Assembly: GCA_963968595.1 (NCBI GenBank)
Contig: CAXAHJ010000001.1
Coordinates: 124,001 to 188,000 of the forward strand
Origin: GCA-2730975 sp937893275
GTDB lineage: Bacteria > Verrucomicrobiota > Verrucomicrobiia > Opitutales > Seribacteraceae
DNA: 64,000 bases
Direction of reading: 5' to 3'
The notes below the pieces were generated by a model that saw only the letters and a list, made by a program, of their open reading frames with translations, made no database searches and was not told where the DNA came from. The position numbers and the translations under genes were made by a program. Below are positions 9,001 to 17,438 of this stretch, piece by piece. Within the stretch, counting starts at the first letter, position 1. Each line of letters begins with the position of its first letter.

Positions 9001-10116
9001 CATTTTTTTCGGCAACCCGCACTGGTGAAGCTTCAGCTCCGGCCCAATCACAATTACTGAACGTCCGGAATAATCTACACGCTTACCCAAAAGGTTTTGC
9101 CGAAATCGGCCCTGCTTGCCCTTAAGCATGTCGCTGAGGGATTTCAGTGCCCTGTTACCGGACCCAGTTATTGCTCGCCCGTGTCGTCCGTTGTCAAAAA
9201 GAGCATCCACCGCCTCTTGAAGCATACGCTTTTCGTTATGAATAATAACATCTGGAGTCTTAAGTTGAAGAAGGTTTTTGAGGCGGTTGTTCCGATTGAT
9301 AACCCTACGATAAAGATCATTGAGATCACTGGTCGCAAAACGCCCCCCCTCTAGGGGAACAAGAGGTCGAAGGTCGGGTGGAATTACCGGTATGGATTCC
9401 AAAATCATCCACTCGGGTTGTGCTCCTGAAGAAATGAATCCTTTAATGATTTTTAGTCGGTTAGAGAGCTTTTTCTTGATCTGCTTGGACTTGGTTTCGT
9501 GCATTTGCTCATACAACTCCTCAAGCGATTCTTCTAAATCCATGCGAGAAAGTACATCCATGAGAGCCTCTGCGCCCATCTTGGCCTCAAATTCATCGCC
9601 ATACTCGTCGCAAGCTTCCTGAAACTCTCTATCCGATAATAATTGCTTCTCTTCGAGGGGGGTGGTTCCGGCGTCAGTTACCATGTATTGCTCATAATAC
9701 AGAACTCTTTCGAGGCTCTTGGCTGTCATGTTCATCAAAAGGCCAAGTCGGCTGGGCATACTCTTGAGAAACCAAATGTGGGAAACTGGTACGGCCAATT
9801 CGATATTGCCCATACGCTCTCGCCGAACACGAGAAACAGTTACCTCGACACCGCAACGATCACAAACCACACCCTTGTACTTGATGCGTTTGTATTTTCC
9901 ACAGGCACACTCATAATCCCGAACGGGACCAAATATCTTTTGACAAAAAAGCCCACCAGGCTCGGGCTTAAAGGTCCGATAGTTTATTGTTTCGGGGTTC
10001 TTGACCTCGCCTCGCGCCCATGATCGGATTACATCCGGGGATGCGACTGTAATGGATACTCGATCCATGGGTCCAACTTCTATTCCGAGAGCTTCTTTAG
10101 CTGCATCGACGCTCAT
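6004..10116 (-). CDS. rpoC: DNA-directed RNA polymerase subunit beta'
   Basis: Catalytic largest subunit of RNA polymerase, 1370 residues. The N-terminal zinc-binding cysteines (C70, C72, C85, C88 in the CACGKYKRIKYKG - CDRCG segment) are present. The absolutely conserved Mg-binding loop NADFDGDQMAVH (about 458-469) is intact, and the bridge and trigger helix region with GEPGTQLTMRTFHIGG is readable. The length is close to the gammaproteobacterial enzyme. It follows rpoB after 54 nt in the universal rpoBC order and precedes rpsL. Confidence 0.98.
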   Translation of the reverse strand: MSVDAAKEALGIEVGPMDRVSITVASPDVIRSWARGEVKNPETINYRTFKPEPGGLFCQKIFGPVRDYECACGKYKRIKYKGVVCDRCGVEVTVSRVRRERMGNIELAVPVSHIWFLKSMPSRLGLLMNMTAKSLERVLYYEQYMVTDAGTTPLEEKQLLSDREFQEACDEYGDEFEAKMGAEALMDVLSRMDLEESLEELYEQMHETKSKQIKKKLSNRLKIIKGFISSGAQPEWMILESIPVIPPDLRPLVPLEGGRFATSDLNDLYRRVINRNNRLKNLLQLKTPDVIIHNEKRMLQEAVDALFDNGRHGRAITGSGNRALKSLSDMLKGKQGRFRQNLLGKRVDYSGRSVIVIGPELKLHQCGLPKKMALTLFEPFIIRRLKELGFVHTVRGARKMIEGKSPEVWDILEEVTKGHPVLLNRAPTLHRLSVQAFEPVLIEGNAIRIHPLVCTPYNADFDGDQMAVHVPLSLEAIMEAKLLMLSTHNIFSPSSGKPILTPSQDIVLGSYYLSMNPRGEEPEEGTRLPLIDSLDEALTAMHEGALKLHDWIDLRNPDKGRDTVFGISGRSIIRTTVGRVLFNTIWPKELGFFNEPALKGGVGDLILETFKALGKGETVASLDRLKELGFEYATKAGISIGIFDMIIPPTKEEKIVKARKEIDKVEEQFKKGIITRGERHNKIIDVWTNATDDIAKEVYNCLEENRGLDGKKKDTVNPVYLMMDSGARGNRQQVRQLCGMRGLMAKPSGEIIEQPILASFREGLSVLEYFMSTHGARKGLADTALKTADAGYLTRKLCDVAMDSIIECKDDGRRDGVWKKAIVDGDNEIVPLNQRITGRYSSEDIPNPSNPSELIVGSGDLITEEIAEKVDASGILRVRIMSPFSTRLKNGISALEYGIDPSTNKLVEQGAAIGIIAAQSIGEPGTQLTMRTFHIGGIASAGREDPVINGRSAGKLHFRGLRLVTLENGQQVTLNKTGSIQVWDEDDRVLDDYPVPAGALLHFKQDDEVQADDLLAQWDPYNIPILSEKQGVVAFMDMIPGVTTKAERDASGGRAMVVIEHKEDLNPQVEIKDEKGKIIATYSIPTGAQVSVDEGTRIDAGSIIAKTPRQASKTQDITGGLPRVAELFEARRPKEGNLGQMAKIDGIVSEAGTLRSKKRLLITNEESGQAEEHLIPHGKHVLVQPGDFAYKGQLVTDGAKDPHEILDILGPSAVQEYIIEEIQKVYRLQGVTINDKHLEVIISRMLFKVRITDPGDTQFFWGDQIDRFAFMDANEEIVEKGGKPADGEPILLGITKASLETDSFISAASFQETTRVLTTAATLGKVDDLKGFKENVIMGHLIPAGTGLPKWRRLKIDTLGSVPAAEGKTA

Positions 10117-10170
10117 ATTGAAAACTCCTTTGTGATTTGTGAAATAAAATTAAGTGGGTAGGGGACATAA

Positions 10171-13100
10171 CTAAAGGGCATCTTCACCCAGAACTCGAAC
10201 ATCAAGACAGAGACTTTGCATTTCCTTCATAAGAACATTAAATGATTGCGGCGTGCTTGCCTGTAATGAATTGTCTCCCTTTACTAAATTTTCGTAAATT
10301 TTAGTACGACCCGAAACATCATCGGATTTGACTGTCAAAATTTCCTGCAAGGTATAAGCCGCACCATAGGCTTCAAGCGCCCAGACTTCCATCTCTCCGA
10401 ATCGTTGACCCCCATATTGAGCCTTTCCGCCCAAGGGTTGCTGAGTGATTAAGCTGTATGGGCCGACTGCCCGGGCATGGATTTTGCCAGTCACAAGGTG
10501 ATTCAGCTTCAACATGTACATATACCCGACAACCACCTGCTGGAAGAAGGCTTCGCCTGTACAACCGTCTACAAGCTGGATCTTGCCCGTTTCGGGAAGT
10601 TCGGCTTGCCGTAGGTATTCCTGTATATCTTTTTCGGGAATGCCATCGAAAATAGGGGTGGCTACAGTTAATCCAAGCTTCTTGCAAGCCCATCCTAGGT
10701 GAGTTTCTAAGACCTGACCGACATTCATACGGCTAGGAACGCCAAGGGGATTCAAGCAAATCTCAATAGGTGTGCCATCGGGCAGAAAAGGCATGTCCTC
10801 TTCTGCCACAATTTTAGCTACAACACCCTTATTGCCATGACGACCTGCCATCTTGTCGCCAACCCGAATCTTTTGTTTCTTTGCGACAAAAACCCGAACA
10901 TTCTTGATAGCTCCTTGATCAATCGGGTCACCATGTTCGATAGCTTCTATTTTTCGATCGCGATCGTCATCAAGATCCTTGAACTTGTTCTCGTAGCTTT
11001 CTATAATCTCGAAGACTTTTATTCGAACGGGAGATGGCGGAATATCGACGTATTTATGCACAGAAGACAAACGCCTCAAAAGAGTTTTGGTTATCTTGCG
11101 GTTTGCAGGAATAATTACATCTCCTGTTTCGGAATTCTTTACATTTAGAGGAATTTTTTCGCCGAGAAGAATATTGGAAAGCGATTCCGTTAACTGAGAA
11201 CGCAAATCATCACTTTGGTTTCGGTAATCTTCCTTGATTTGTTTGATTTGACGGCGGTTGTCAGAAGGGGACAGTTTCTCTTGCTCTGCTTCGGTTCGAC
11301 TGGAAATTTTTATGTCCATTACTATCCCAAAAGTTCCCGACGGGACCTTGAGAGAACTGTCCTTCACATCTGCAGCCTTTTCACCGAAAATAGCACGAAG
11401 AAGTTTCTCTTCTGGTGCTAAATCAGTCTCGCTTTTAGGAGTAATTTTTCCAACGAGTATGTCACCGGGTTTTACCTCGGCTCCTATGCGAACAACTCCG
11501 CGATGATCCAAATTGCGAAGTGCTTCTTCACCTGCGTTGGGAATGTCTCGGGTAATTTCTTCCGGACCCAGCTTCGTGTCTCGTGCCGTTACGTCAAATT
11601 CTTCAATATGGATGGATGTATATATATCATCCTTAATCATCTTTTCAGATATCAGCATTGCATCTTCAAAATTGTAGCCCTTCCATGGCATAAAGGCTAC
11701 GAGGATGTTACGCCCAAGTGCCAGTTCCCCATCTGAGGTGCAAGCTCCATCTGCAAGAGATTGGCCGACGCGAACCTTATCGCCTTTCCGGACGATTGGT
11801 TTTTGGTTAAAGCAAGTTCCTGAATTAGACCGCAAAAATTTACGTAAATCATAGCAATGGACTCCGCGCTTAGGATCGCTTTTAGGTTCACGCAAGAAAC
11901 GAGCGGGTAGGTTTCCATCGTCAGTAACGACAATACGGTTAGCGTCCGCTAAAGCTACTATCCCTTCCGAATCAGAAGTACTCACCGTTTTCGAATCTTT
12001 CGCTACCCGGTGTTCAATGCCAGTACCGACCAACGGAGCTTCGGTCTGAAGCAAGGGAACTCCTTGACGCTGCATGTTGGCACCCATAAGAGCTCGGTTT
12101 GCATCATCGTGCTCAATAAAAGGTATAAGTCCTGCAGCCACCGAAACTACTTGTTTCGGCGATACATCCATATAGTCTACCTTCGCTGGCTCAAATTCAG
12201 CAACTGTGTCACGATAGCGACAAGTCACGCGCCCCTTCAACTTGTTCGTCTTCGGATCGACTTCAGAGTTCGCTTGAGCAATTCGAAAGCTCTCCTCCCG
12301 AAAAGCATTCAAATAGGTAACGTCCTTAGCATTTTTGTTAACTACTCCATTTACTACGGGATGGTAAGGTGATTGCAAAAATCCAAATTCGTCTATTTTC
12401 GCATAAGTGCTGAGAGTATTGATTAAGCCAATATTGGGTCCTTCCGGAGTCTCAATAGGGCAAATACGACCGTAATGGGTAGGGTGCACGTCGCGGACTT
12501 CAAATCCTGCGCGTTCACGGTTTAATCCACCCGGCCCGAGTGCGGAAAGGCGCCGTTTGTGTGTAATTTCAGCCAGAGGATTAATCTGGTCCATAAATTG
12601 GCTAAGCTGACTACGGGCGAAAAAGTCTCTTAGCACCGTTGTTAAAGCTTTTGGGTTGATAAGCTTGCCGGGAGTAAGCGAATCAACGCCTTGATCATAT
12701 AGGGTCATACGTTCACGAACCACTCGCTCGGTGCGAGCCAAACCACTGCGACAAACGTTAGCCAATAGTTCACCGACAGTTCGGACGCGCCTATTTCCCA
12801 AGTGGTCAATATCGTCAATCCCCATATCGAAAATAGAGCCTGCATCTTTACGAGCTTGCTCTTCGCTACTTATACCTCGCTTTAGATCCGTCAATCTCTT
12901 GGTCGCTGCGACGATATCTTCCACAGTCGTTACACGCACATCCAAAGGCGTATCCAAGCCTAACTTTAAATTTAGCATATGACGGCCGACACGGGCTAGA
13001 TCATAACGCTTCGGATCTTGAAAAAGTCTACGAACGAGGGCCTCGGCGTTCTTGCGCTCGGGGGGCTCGCCAGGACGCAATTTTTTATAGATTTCCTTCA

Positions 13101-14037
13101 GAGCATCTTCTTTATTGCGAGAAACGTCCTTTTTTAGGCAGCGAATAATTGCACCGTCATCGGAAGAAGTATCAATAGCCCTCAGTTCACTAATACCAGC
13201 TTTCTGAAAAGCCCTCAAATAAGTCTTAGTGAGGGGCTCGAACGCCTTAGCCAAAACCACTCCCTTGGCACGGTCGAACATAGGTTCGACCAAAACATAA
13301 CTGGTGACATTGTCTTGGTCTAACATATCACCAACCTTCAGACTTTCAATCTCATAGAAAAGCTCGAGGAGCTTTTGGTCGGAATCAGTATCCTTTTCCG
13401 GATCCCAATCGAGAAGCGCTCGAAGGAAAGTAGTAATGAGAAATTTCCGGCGACGACGACGACGGTCCAAGTAGACATACAACAAATCATGCTGATCGAA
13501 CTGTGCTTCGATCCATGTGCCCCGATCAGGTATGATTCGAAACGCGTGAAGAGTCTTACCGCTGGTGTGCGTTGTTTCCTCAAAGCTTACACCCGGAGAC
13601 CGATGCAATTGACTAACAACGACGCGTTCAGCTCCATTAATTACGAAGGAGCCGCGATCCGTAATAATGGGAATCTCACCCATAAAAATTTCCTCTTCGC
13701 TAAAGAAAGGTTTGCTCTGACCCTCCAACTCCATCCGCAAGCGCAACTTTAGCTGCAAGGGTGCGGAATAAGAGCACTTTTCCTGAATGCACTCCATCTC
13801 GCTAAACTTGGGCTCGCCAATCGCGTAACTGACATATTCCAAACGAGAACGCTCATCGTAACTAACGATAGGAAAAACTTCTCGAAACACTGCCTCAAGA
13901 CCTACTGGCTTGCGATGTGTATGAGGCACATCTTTTTGGAAGAAGTCGCGAAAAGAATCAATCTGATTCAAAATCAGATTGGGTGGCTCGATGACTTCTT
14001 TGAGTTTTCCGAAGTTTTGACGATCGTTGACGGACAT
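10171..14037 (-). CDS. rpoB: DNA-directed RNA polymerase subunit beta
   Basis: RNA polymerase beta subunit, 1288 residues. The rifampicin-binding segment at about residue 480 reads SQLSQFMDQINPLAEITHKR followed by RLSALGPGGL. Compared with E. coli, Asn518 is Ile and Ser522 is Ala; the site is otherwise conserved, and these positions vary naturally. The C-terminal QPLGGKAQYGGQRFGEMEVW block, which contacts beta', is intact. The gene lies 136 nt downstream of rplL, and this spacer carries a palindrome and a direct repeat. It is 54 nt upstream of rpoC. Confidence 0.98.
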   Translation of the reverse strand: MSVNDRQNFGKLKEVIEPPNLILNQIDSFRDFFQKDVPHTHRKPVGLEAVFREVFPIVSYDERSRLEYVSYAIGEPKFSEMECIQEKCSYSAPLQLKLRLRMELEGQSKPFFSEEEIFMGEIPIITDRGSFVINGAERVVVSQLHRSPGVSFEETTHTSGKTLHAFRIIPDRGTWIEAQFDQHDLLYVYLDRRRRRRKFLITTFLRALLDWDPEKDTDSDQKLLELFYEIESLKVGDMLDQDNVTSYVLVEPMFDRAKGVVLAKAFEPLTKTYLRAFQKAGISELRAIDTSSDDGAIIRCLKKDVSRNKEDALKEIYKKLRPGEPPERKNAEALVRRLFQDPKRYDLARVGRHMLNLKLGLDTPLDVRVTTVEDIVAATKRLTDLKRGISSEEQARKDAGSIFDMGIDDIDHLGNRRVRTVGELLANVCRSGLARTERVVRERMTLYDQGVDSLTPGKLINPKALTTVLRDFFARSQLSQFMDQINPLAEITHKRRLSALGPGGLNRERAGFEVRDVHPTHYGRICPIETPEGPNIGLINTLSTYAKIDEFGFLQSPYHPVVNGVVNKNAKDVTYLNAFREESFRIAQANSEVDPKTNKLKGRVTCRYRDTVAEFEPAKVDYMDVSPKQVVSVAAGLIPFIEHDDANRALMGANMQRQGVPLLQTEAPLVGTGIEHRVAKDSKTVSTSDSEGIVALADANRIVVTDDGNLPARFLREPKSDPKRGVHCYDLRKFLRSNSGTCFNQKPIVRKGDKVRVGQSLADGACTSDGELALGRNILVAFMPWKGYNFEDAMLISEKMIKDDIYTSIHIEEFDVTARDTKLGPEEITRDIPNAGEEALRNLDHRGVVRIGAEVKPGDILVGKITPKSETDLAPEEKLLRAIFGEKAADVKDSSLKVPSGTFGIVMDIKISSRTEAEQEKLSPSDNRRQIKQIKEDYRNQSDDLRSQLTESLSNILLGEKIPLNVKNSETGDVIIPANRKITKTLLRRLSSVHKYVDIPPSPVRIKVFEIIESYENKFKDLDDDRDRKIEAIEHGDPIDQGAIKNVRVFVAKKQKIRVGDKMAGRHGNKGVVAKIVAEEDMPFLPDGTPIEICLNPLGVPSRMNVGQVLETHLGWACKKLGLTVATPIFDGIPEKDIQEYLRQAELPETGKIQLVDGCTGEAFFQQVVVGYMYMLKLNHLVTGKIHARAVGPYSLITQQPLGGKAQYGGQRFGEMEVWALEAYGAAYTLQEILTVKSDDVSGRTKIYENLVKGDNSLQASTPQSFNVLMKEMQSLCLDVRVLGEDAL

Positions 14038-14068
14038 AGCTGCGAAATTAGATTAGAGGTGATAAGGG

Positions 14069-14082
14069 CTCTGATATCAGAG
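14069..14082. repeat. Perfect palindrome in the rplL-rpoB spacer
   Basis: CTCTGATATCAGAG is a perfect 14-bp palindrome, flanked by GGG on both sides, in the 136-nt spacer between rplL and rpoB. As RNA it can form a 5-bp stem with a 4-nt loop. In E. coli this spacer holds an attenuator and an RNase III site that lower rpoBC expression relative to rplJL; a similar role here is only inferred from position. Confidence 0.5.
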
Positions 14083-14093
14083 GGGAAATCCGG

Positions 14094-14121
14094 ACATACC
14101 AAGACAAGGACACACCAAGAC
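14094..14121. repeat. Direct repeat in the rplL-rpoB spacer
   Basis: Two 12-nt copies, ACATACCAAGAC (14094-14105) and ACACACCAAGAC (14110-14121), differ at one base and are 16 bp apart start to start. They sit between the palindrome at 14069 and the rplL stop. The function is unknown; a tandem protein- or RNA-binding site or simple slippage duplication are the options. Confidence 0.5.
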
Positions 14122-14173
14122 GGTGGTCTTTCGAGGTAAAGTTCGAGATGGAAACGATTGCGCGGGTCACCGT

Positions 14174-14563
14174 CTACTTGAGCTCGGCTTTAGCACCTGC
14201 AGTCTCAAGTTTCTTGACGACTTCTTCGGCATCGCTTTTAGATGCACCTTCTTTGACGGGTTTTGGCAAGCTTTCGACCAGTTCCTTGGCCTCCTTTAAG
14301 CCCAATCCGGTAATTCCTCGCACCTCCTTGATGACGGCGATCTTGTTGCCGCCGAATTCAGTTAGCACAACATCGAATTCTGTCTTTTCTTCTGCGCCTT
14401 CCCCTGCATCTCCGCCGCCTGCCGGTGCGGCAACGGCAACGGCTGCTGGTGCCGCAGCACTTACGCCCCATTTATCTTCGAGCTCTTTGACCAACTCTGC
14501 GATTTCGATGACCGACTGACCACTAAGCCAGTCAATTACTTGTTCCTTATTTATCTCTGCCAT
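14174..14563 (-). CDS. rplL: 50S ribosomal protein L7/L12
   Basis: Stalk protein that recruits and activates translational GTPases; present in several copies per ribosome bound to L10. The 129-residue product has the N-terminal dimerisation helices, an Ala/Gly-rich hinge (about 35-60) and the globular C-terminal domain with KIAVIKEVRGITGLGLKEAK, the GTPase-contact helix. It starts with ATG at 14561-14563, preceded by a reasonable AAGTAGG site. The 153-nt gap after rplJ is longer than common in this operon and contains an inverted repeat. Confidence 0.97.
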   Translation of the reverse strand: MAEINKEQVIDWLSGQSVIEIAELVKELEDKWGVSAAAPAAVAVAAPAGGGDAGEGAEEKTEFDVVLTEFGGNKIAVIKEVRGITGLGLKEAKELVESLPKPVKEGASKSDAEEVVKKLETAGAKAELK

Positions 14564-14580
14564 TTTATGTTACCTACTTG

Positions 14581-14643
14581 CCTTGAATAGGATTAGCGTC
14601 GTTGAACTGACATTTAAGGGTTAATTCCCCTAATTTCTTCAAG
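14581..14643 (-). promoter_or_regulatory. Inverted repeat in the rplJ-rplL spacer
   Basis: On the minus-strand transcript CCTTGAA (14643-14637) can pair with TTCAAGG (14587-14581), 49 nt apart, with a smaller AGGG/CCCT pairing inside. The 3' arm ends a few bases before the rplL ribosome-binding site. It could modulate the higher translation that L7/L12 needs; this is inference from position and complementarity only. Confidence 0.3.
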
Positions 14644-14716
14644 GTTGGTGGTTATTGATTGCGCCAACGCCACAGACTTTACAGTTAGTCGCGAAGGCAG
14701 GAAAATGTTGTCTTGA

Positions 14717-15226
14717 TTAATCGACTTCGTCAGCTTTAGCCGCCAGAACGGTTACAAATTGCCTAGCTGGAGTATTGAATAATGTGACCAGTTGAGTCGC
14801 GGGAGTTCCAAGTAGAGAAAGAAGCTGAGCTTGGAGCGTTTCGAGATTGGGCAAATTAGCTAAACTGGAAATTTCTTTCGCAGTAAGTTGCCTATCTCCC
14901 AAAGCCCCAGTTTTAACGGTAAGTTTTGACTTAGACTTCTTGAATGACCCCAAAACTTTGGCCGCACCTGAGGGATCACCGCCCGTTACGATAGCTGTAG
15001 GTCCGGAAAGAAACTCTTCTGATATCGAGATATTGTGTTCTGTTGCGGCAATCTTGAGGGCACTGTTCTTAACGATGTGAAACTCCGCCCCTCGGGAAGC
15101 AAGTTCGCCACGAAGCTCGTCGGACTCATCAACTGTGATCCCCGTAAAATCGGTCAGATAAACATACTCGGATTTTTCAAGTTGCTCGGCGACTTCGCGA
15201 ACTAGGAATTTTTTTTCTGGTCTCAT
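14717..15226 (-). CDS. rplJ: 50S ribosomal protein L10
   Basis: Stalk base protein that anchors L7/L12 dimers to 23S rRNA; in many bacteria it represses the rplJL mRNA. The 169-residue product begins MRPEKKFLVREVAEQLEKSE, has the LRGELASRGAEFHIVKNSAL core and ends in a helix that would carry the L12 dimers. Only 42 nt separate it from rplA, so a long L10-binding leader of the E. coli type does not fit in front of it. Confidence 0.96.
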   Translation of the reverse strand: MRPEKKFLVREVAEQLEKSEYVYLTDFTGITVDESDELRGELASRGAEFHIVKNSALKIAATEHNISISEEFLSGPTAIVTGGDPSGAAKVLGSFKKSKSKLTVKTGALGDRQLTAKEISSLANLPNLETLQAQLLSLLGTPATQLVTLFNTPARQFVTVLAAKADEVD

Positions 15227-15268
15227 TGGATCTATTGCTTGATGAATTTAATACAAAAGCAGAGCCTG

Positions 15269-15961
15269 TCAAAGCTGGGAGAAGACGGATTTATCGAGAG
15301 AAATTCCAGGGCTCATTGTACTGCTAATGGTCATTCGGCGTATATACCGTCCCTTGAAGCCTGCGGGGCGGACACTCGAAATTGATTTTATAGCCGCAAG
15401 GGCATTTTCGACCAGCTGTGCTGGACTAAACGAGCGCTTGCCTAAAATAACGGCAAAGGCACCAGTCTTATCCATTTTAAATTCGACTCGACCAGCCTTA
15501 ACGGCTTGAACGGCTGAACTCACATCGTCAGTTACAGTTCCAGCCTTGGGGGTTGGCATTAATCCTCGAGGTCCGAGCACGCGGGCGACAGACCTAACCT
15601 GTTTCATCGCCTCTGGAGTAGCGATGGCCACATCGAAGTCGCACCAACCGTCTTTAACCTTGGCTACCAAGTCATCCAAACCGATGACATCGGCCCCTGC
15701 GGCCTTAGCCTCATCAGGCTTTTCGGTAAACACAGCTACAACAACCTTGCGTCCACTTCCATGAGGCAAGTTTACCGTCCCGCGGACAGACTGTGAAGTT
15801 TGTTTTGGATCCACTCCTAAAGCAACCGAAAGCTCAACAGTTTCGTCAAACTTAACCTTTTCCATTTGGTCTAAAACTTCAATTGCTTGCTCAAGCAGAT
15901 GAGGCTGGGACAGGTCGGCCTTCTCGGTCGCAGAACGATATCTTTTACTTGGATTGGGCAT
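15269..15961 (-). CDS. rplA: 50S ribosomal protein L1
   Basis: L1 stalk protein that moves deacylated tRNA out of the E site. At 230 residues it has the normal length. Conserved stretches are FDETVELSVALGVDPKQ, RGTVNLPHGSGR and, in domain II, LGPRGLMPTPKAGTVT. It follows rplK after 49 nt and precedes rplJ, the canonical order. An L1-type operator in front of rplK was looked for; only 16 nt separate nusG and rplK, so none was found there. Confidence 0.97.
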   Translation of the reverse strand: MPNPSKRYRSATEKADLSQPHLLEQAIEVLDQMEKVKFDETVELSVALGVDPKQTSQSVRGTVNLPHGSGRKVVVAVFTEKPDEAKAAGADVIGLDDLVAKVKDGWCDFDVAIATPEAMKQVRSVARVLGPRGLMPTPKAGTVTDDVSSAVQAVKAGRVEFKMDKTGAFAVILGKRSFSPAQLVENALAAIKSISSVRPAGFKGRYIRRMTISSTMSPGISLDKSVFSQL

Positions 15962-16010
15962 GGTGATTTAAAAAATGAAGATAGAGAACATATCAAAAGC
16001 TTCTTAGTGT

Positions 16011-16436
16011 TCAGTTGGTAATTTCAATGCCCATGCTACGGGCAGTACCGGCAATGATGCGACACGCCGCATCTTCGTCTCTGGCATTTAAGTCAGCTTT
16101 CTTTGTAGCCACAATTTCTTTTACCTGAGCCATAGTAACATTGCCGATTTTATCCCGATTGGGTGTGCCTGAACCCTTGGGTACTCCCGCCGCTTTTTTT
16201 AGAAGCACTGCGGCAGGGGGGGACTTCAATATGAAACTGAAGGATCGATCGGCATACACGGTTATTACAACGGGAAGGATGAGTCCGGACTGGTCTTTCG
16301 TGCGGGCATTGAACTCTTTGCAGAATTCCATTATATTTACGCCTTGGGCCCCAAGAGCCGGACCTACAGGTGGGGCTGGATTAGCCGCACCTGCGGGTAA
16401 CTGTAAACGAATTTCTCCTACTGCCTTTTTGGCCAT
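16011..16436 (-). CDS. rplK: 50S ribosomal protein L11
   Basis: L11 forms the GTPase-associated centre with 23S rRNA helices 43/44 and is the target of the PrmA methyltransferase encoded at 58683-59564 in this window. The 141-residue product has the Pro-rich N-terminal domain (LPAGAANPAPPVGPALG) and the RNA-binding C-terminal domain with RIIAGTARSMGIEI. It begins 16 nt after nusG and is certainly in the same operon. Confidence 0.97.
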   Translation of the reverse strand: MAKKAVGEIRLQLPAGAANPAPPVGPALGAQGVNIMEFCKEFNARTKDQSGLILPVVITVYADRSFSFILKSPPAAVLLKKAAGVPKGSGTPNRDKIGNVTMAQVKEIVATKKADLNARDEDAACRIIAGTARSMGIEITN

Positions 16437-16452
16437 GATAAATTAAGTTGAA

Positions 16453-17031
16453 TTAGGTTTCGTCCGCTTTTTCTACCTGCCAGAATTCTAACTCTACAGG
16501 TGTAAATCGGCCGAAAATAGAAACTGAAATTTTCAAGCTGCCTTTTTCCGCGTCAATCTCCTCAATGTCACCCGTCAGGTTTATGAAAGGCCCATCCAAG
16601 ATCTTGACGACCTGACCAAGTTCGAATTGAACTTTTGGAACTTCCTTACCTTTGGCTTCTTCTACTTGCCTCAAGATACGTCCTATTTCGTCTTCGCGAA
16701 GTGGTGTAGGATTGGCACGCCCGATAAAATTAATTACGCCATCGGTATCTTTAACCTTGTACCAAGGTTCTTTCAACAGGTTGCCTTCGGTATCAAAAAG
16801 GTGCATCTCGACGAATACGTATCCAGGGTAAAACTTGCGGTCACGTTGCTTTTTTTGACCGTTTTTTACCTCTGACACAGTTTCAATGGGAACCAATATT
16901 TCCTTAAGATGTTTGGAAAAGTTTTCGTCATCCTCTCGAAAGCGAGTCAGAAAACGTCTCACTTTGTCTTCGTGGTTTGATAGGCATTGTACTGCATACC
17001 AACGAGGGTTGCCTGAAAGTGTTTCGATCAT
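16453..17031 (-). CDS. nusG: Transcription termination/antitermination protein NusG
   Basis: Binds RNA polymerase beta' clamp helices through its NGN domain and couples it to S10/ribosome or Rho through the C-terminal KOW domain. The 192-residue product shows the NGN start WYAVQCLSNHEDKVRRFL, the motif RKFYPGYVFVEM, and the KOW segment QVVKILDGPFINLTGDIEEI. There is a ~20-residue insert (DTEGNLLKEPWYKVKDTDGV region) compared with short NusG. It is 25 nt downstream of secE. Confidence 0.97.
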   Translation of the reverse strand: MIETLSGNPRWYAVQCLSNHEDKVRRFLTRFREDDENFSKHLKEILVPIETVSEVKNGQKKQRDRKFYPGYVFVEMHLFDTEGNLLKEPWYKVKDTDGVINFIGRANPTPLREDEIGRILRQVEEAKGKEVPKVQFELGQVVKILDGPFINLTGDIEEIDAEKGSLKISVSIFGRFTPVELEFWQVEKADET

Positions 17032-17056
17032 CTATATTTATAAATTCGAGACAATC

Positions 17057-17260
17057 TCAACCTCGGAGCAAACTGGTGACATAATCAACCCAGCTCGAAA
17101 GCGAGAAGTCGGCTACAGAGATGAAAAAACCCAAGACGGCGATACCTGCTATTACGACCCCCGTGGATTCCCGCAACTCGGATGGGGTCGGCCATGTGGC
17201 ACGCTTAAGTTCAATTACGGTTTCAGCGTAAAAAGAACGAATTTTGCGAAAAGGATTCAA
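17057..17260 (-). CDS. secE: Preprotein translocase subunit SecE
   Basis: Small essential subunit of the SecYEG channel that clamps SecY. The 67-residue product has the amphipathic segment ELKRATWPTPSEL and one transmembrane helix (about residues 34-55), the minimal single-span form found outside Enterobacteria. It lies between tRNA-Trp and nusG, the widespread trnW-secE-nusG arrangement. The short length is normal for this type. Confidence 0.95.
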   Translation of the reverse strand: MNPFRKIRSFYAETVIELKRATWPTPSELRESTGVVIAGIAVLGFFISVADFSLSSWVDYVTSLLRG

Positions 17261-17282
17261 AGTACAAGTTTATTTAAAAAAA

Positions 17283-17358
17283 TGGCGGGAGAAGAGGGAC
17301 TCGAACCCTCAGCCTACGGTTTTGGAGACCGTTGCTCTGCCAATTGAGCTATTCTCCC
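17283..17358 (-). tRNA. tRNA-Trp (CCA)
   Basis: A 76-nt cloverleaf can be drawn on the minus strand: acceptor GGGAGAA pairs with TTCTCCC, discriminator G73 and an encoded CCA end; the anticodon stem ACGGT/ACCGT closes the loop CTCCAAA with anticodon CCA; the T arm has GGTTCGAGTCC. It is placed between tuf and secE, 22 nt before the secE start, and is likely processed from the tuf-secE transcript. Confidence 0.97.
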
Positions 17359-17438
17359 GAATCTCAAACATTGGAAACATAAATCCCTAGAGACTCGGAG
17401 AACATTGTCAGGAAATGAAACGGATGTCAAAATCGACG

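Noticed and set aside
12570..12610. RpoB Ile at E. coli position 518 as a rifampicin-resistance mutation
   Set aside because: This position and the Ser522 to Ala change vary naturally; the drug contacts otherwise look intact, so no resistance claim is made.
15227..15268. L10-type autoregulatory leader before rplJ
   Set aside because: Only 42 nt are available and no L10 kink-turn-like structure was seen.
17359..17438. rpmG between tuf and tRNA-Trp
   Set aside because: The 80-nt gap is too short and holds no reading frame for L33.
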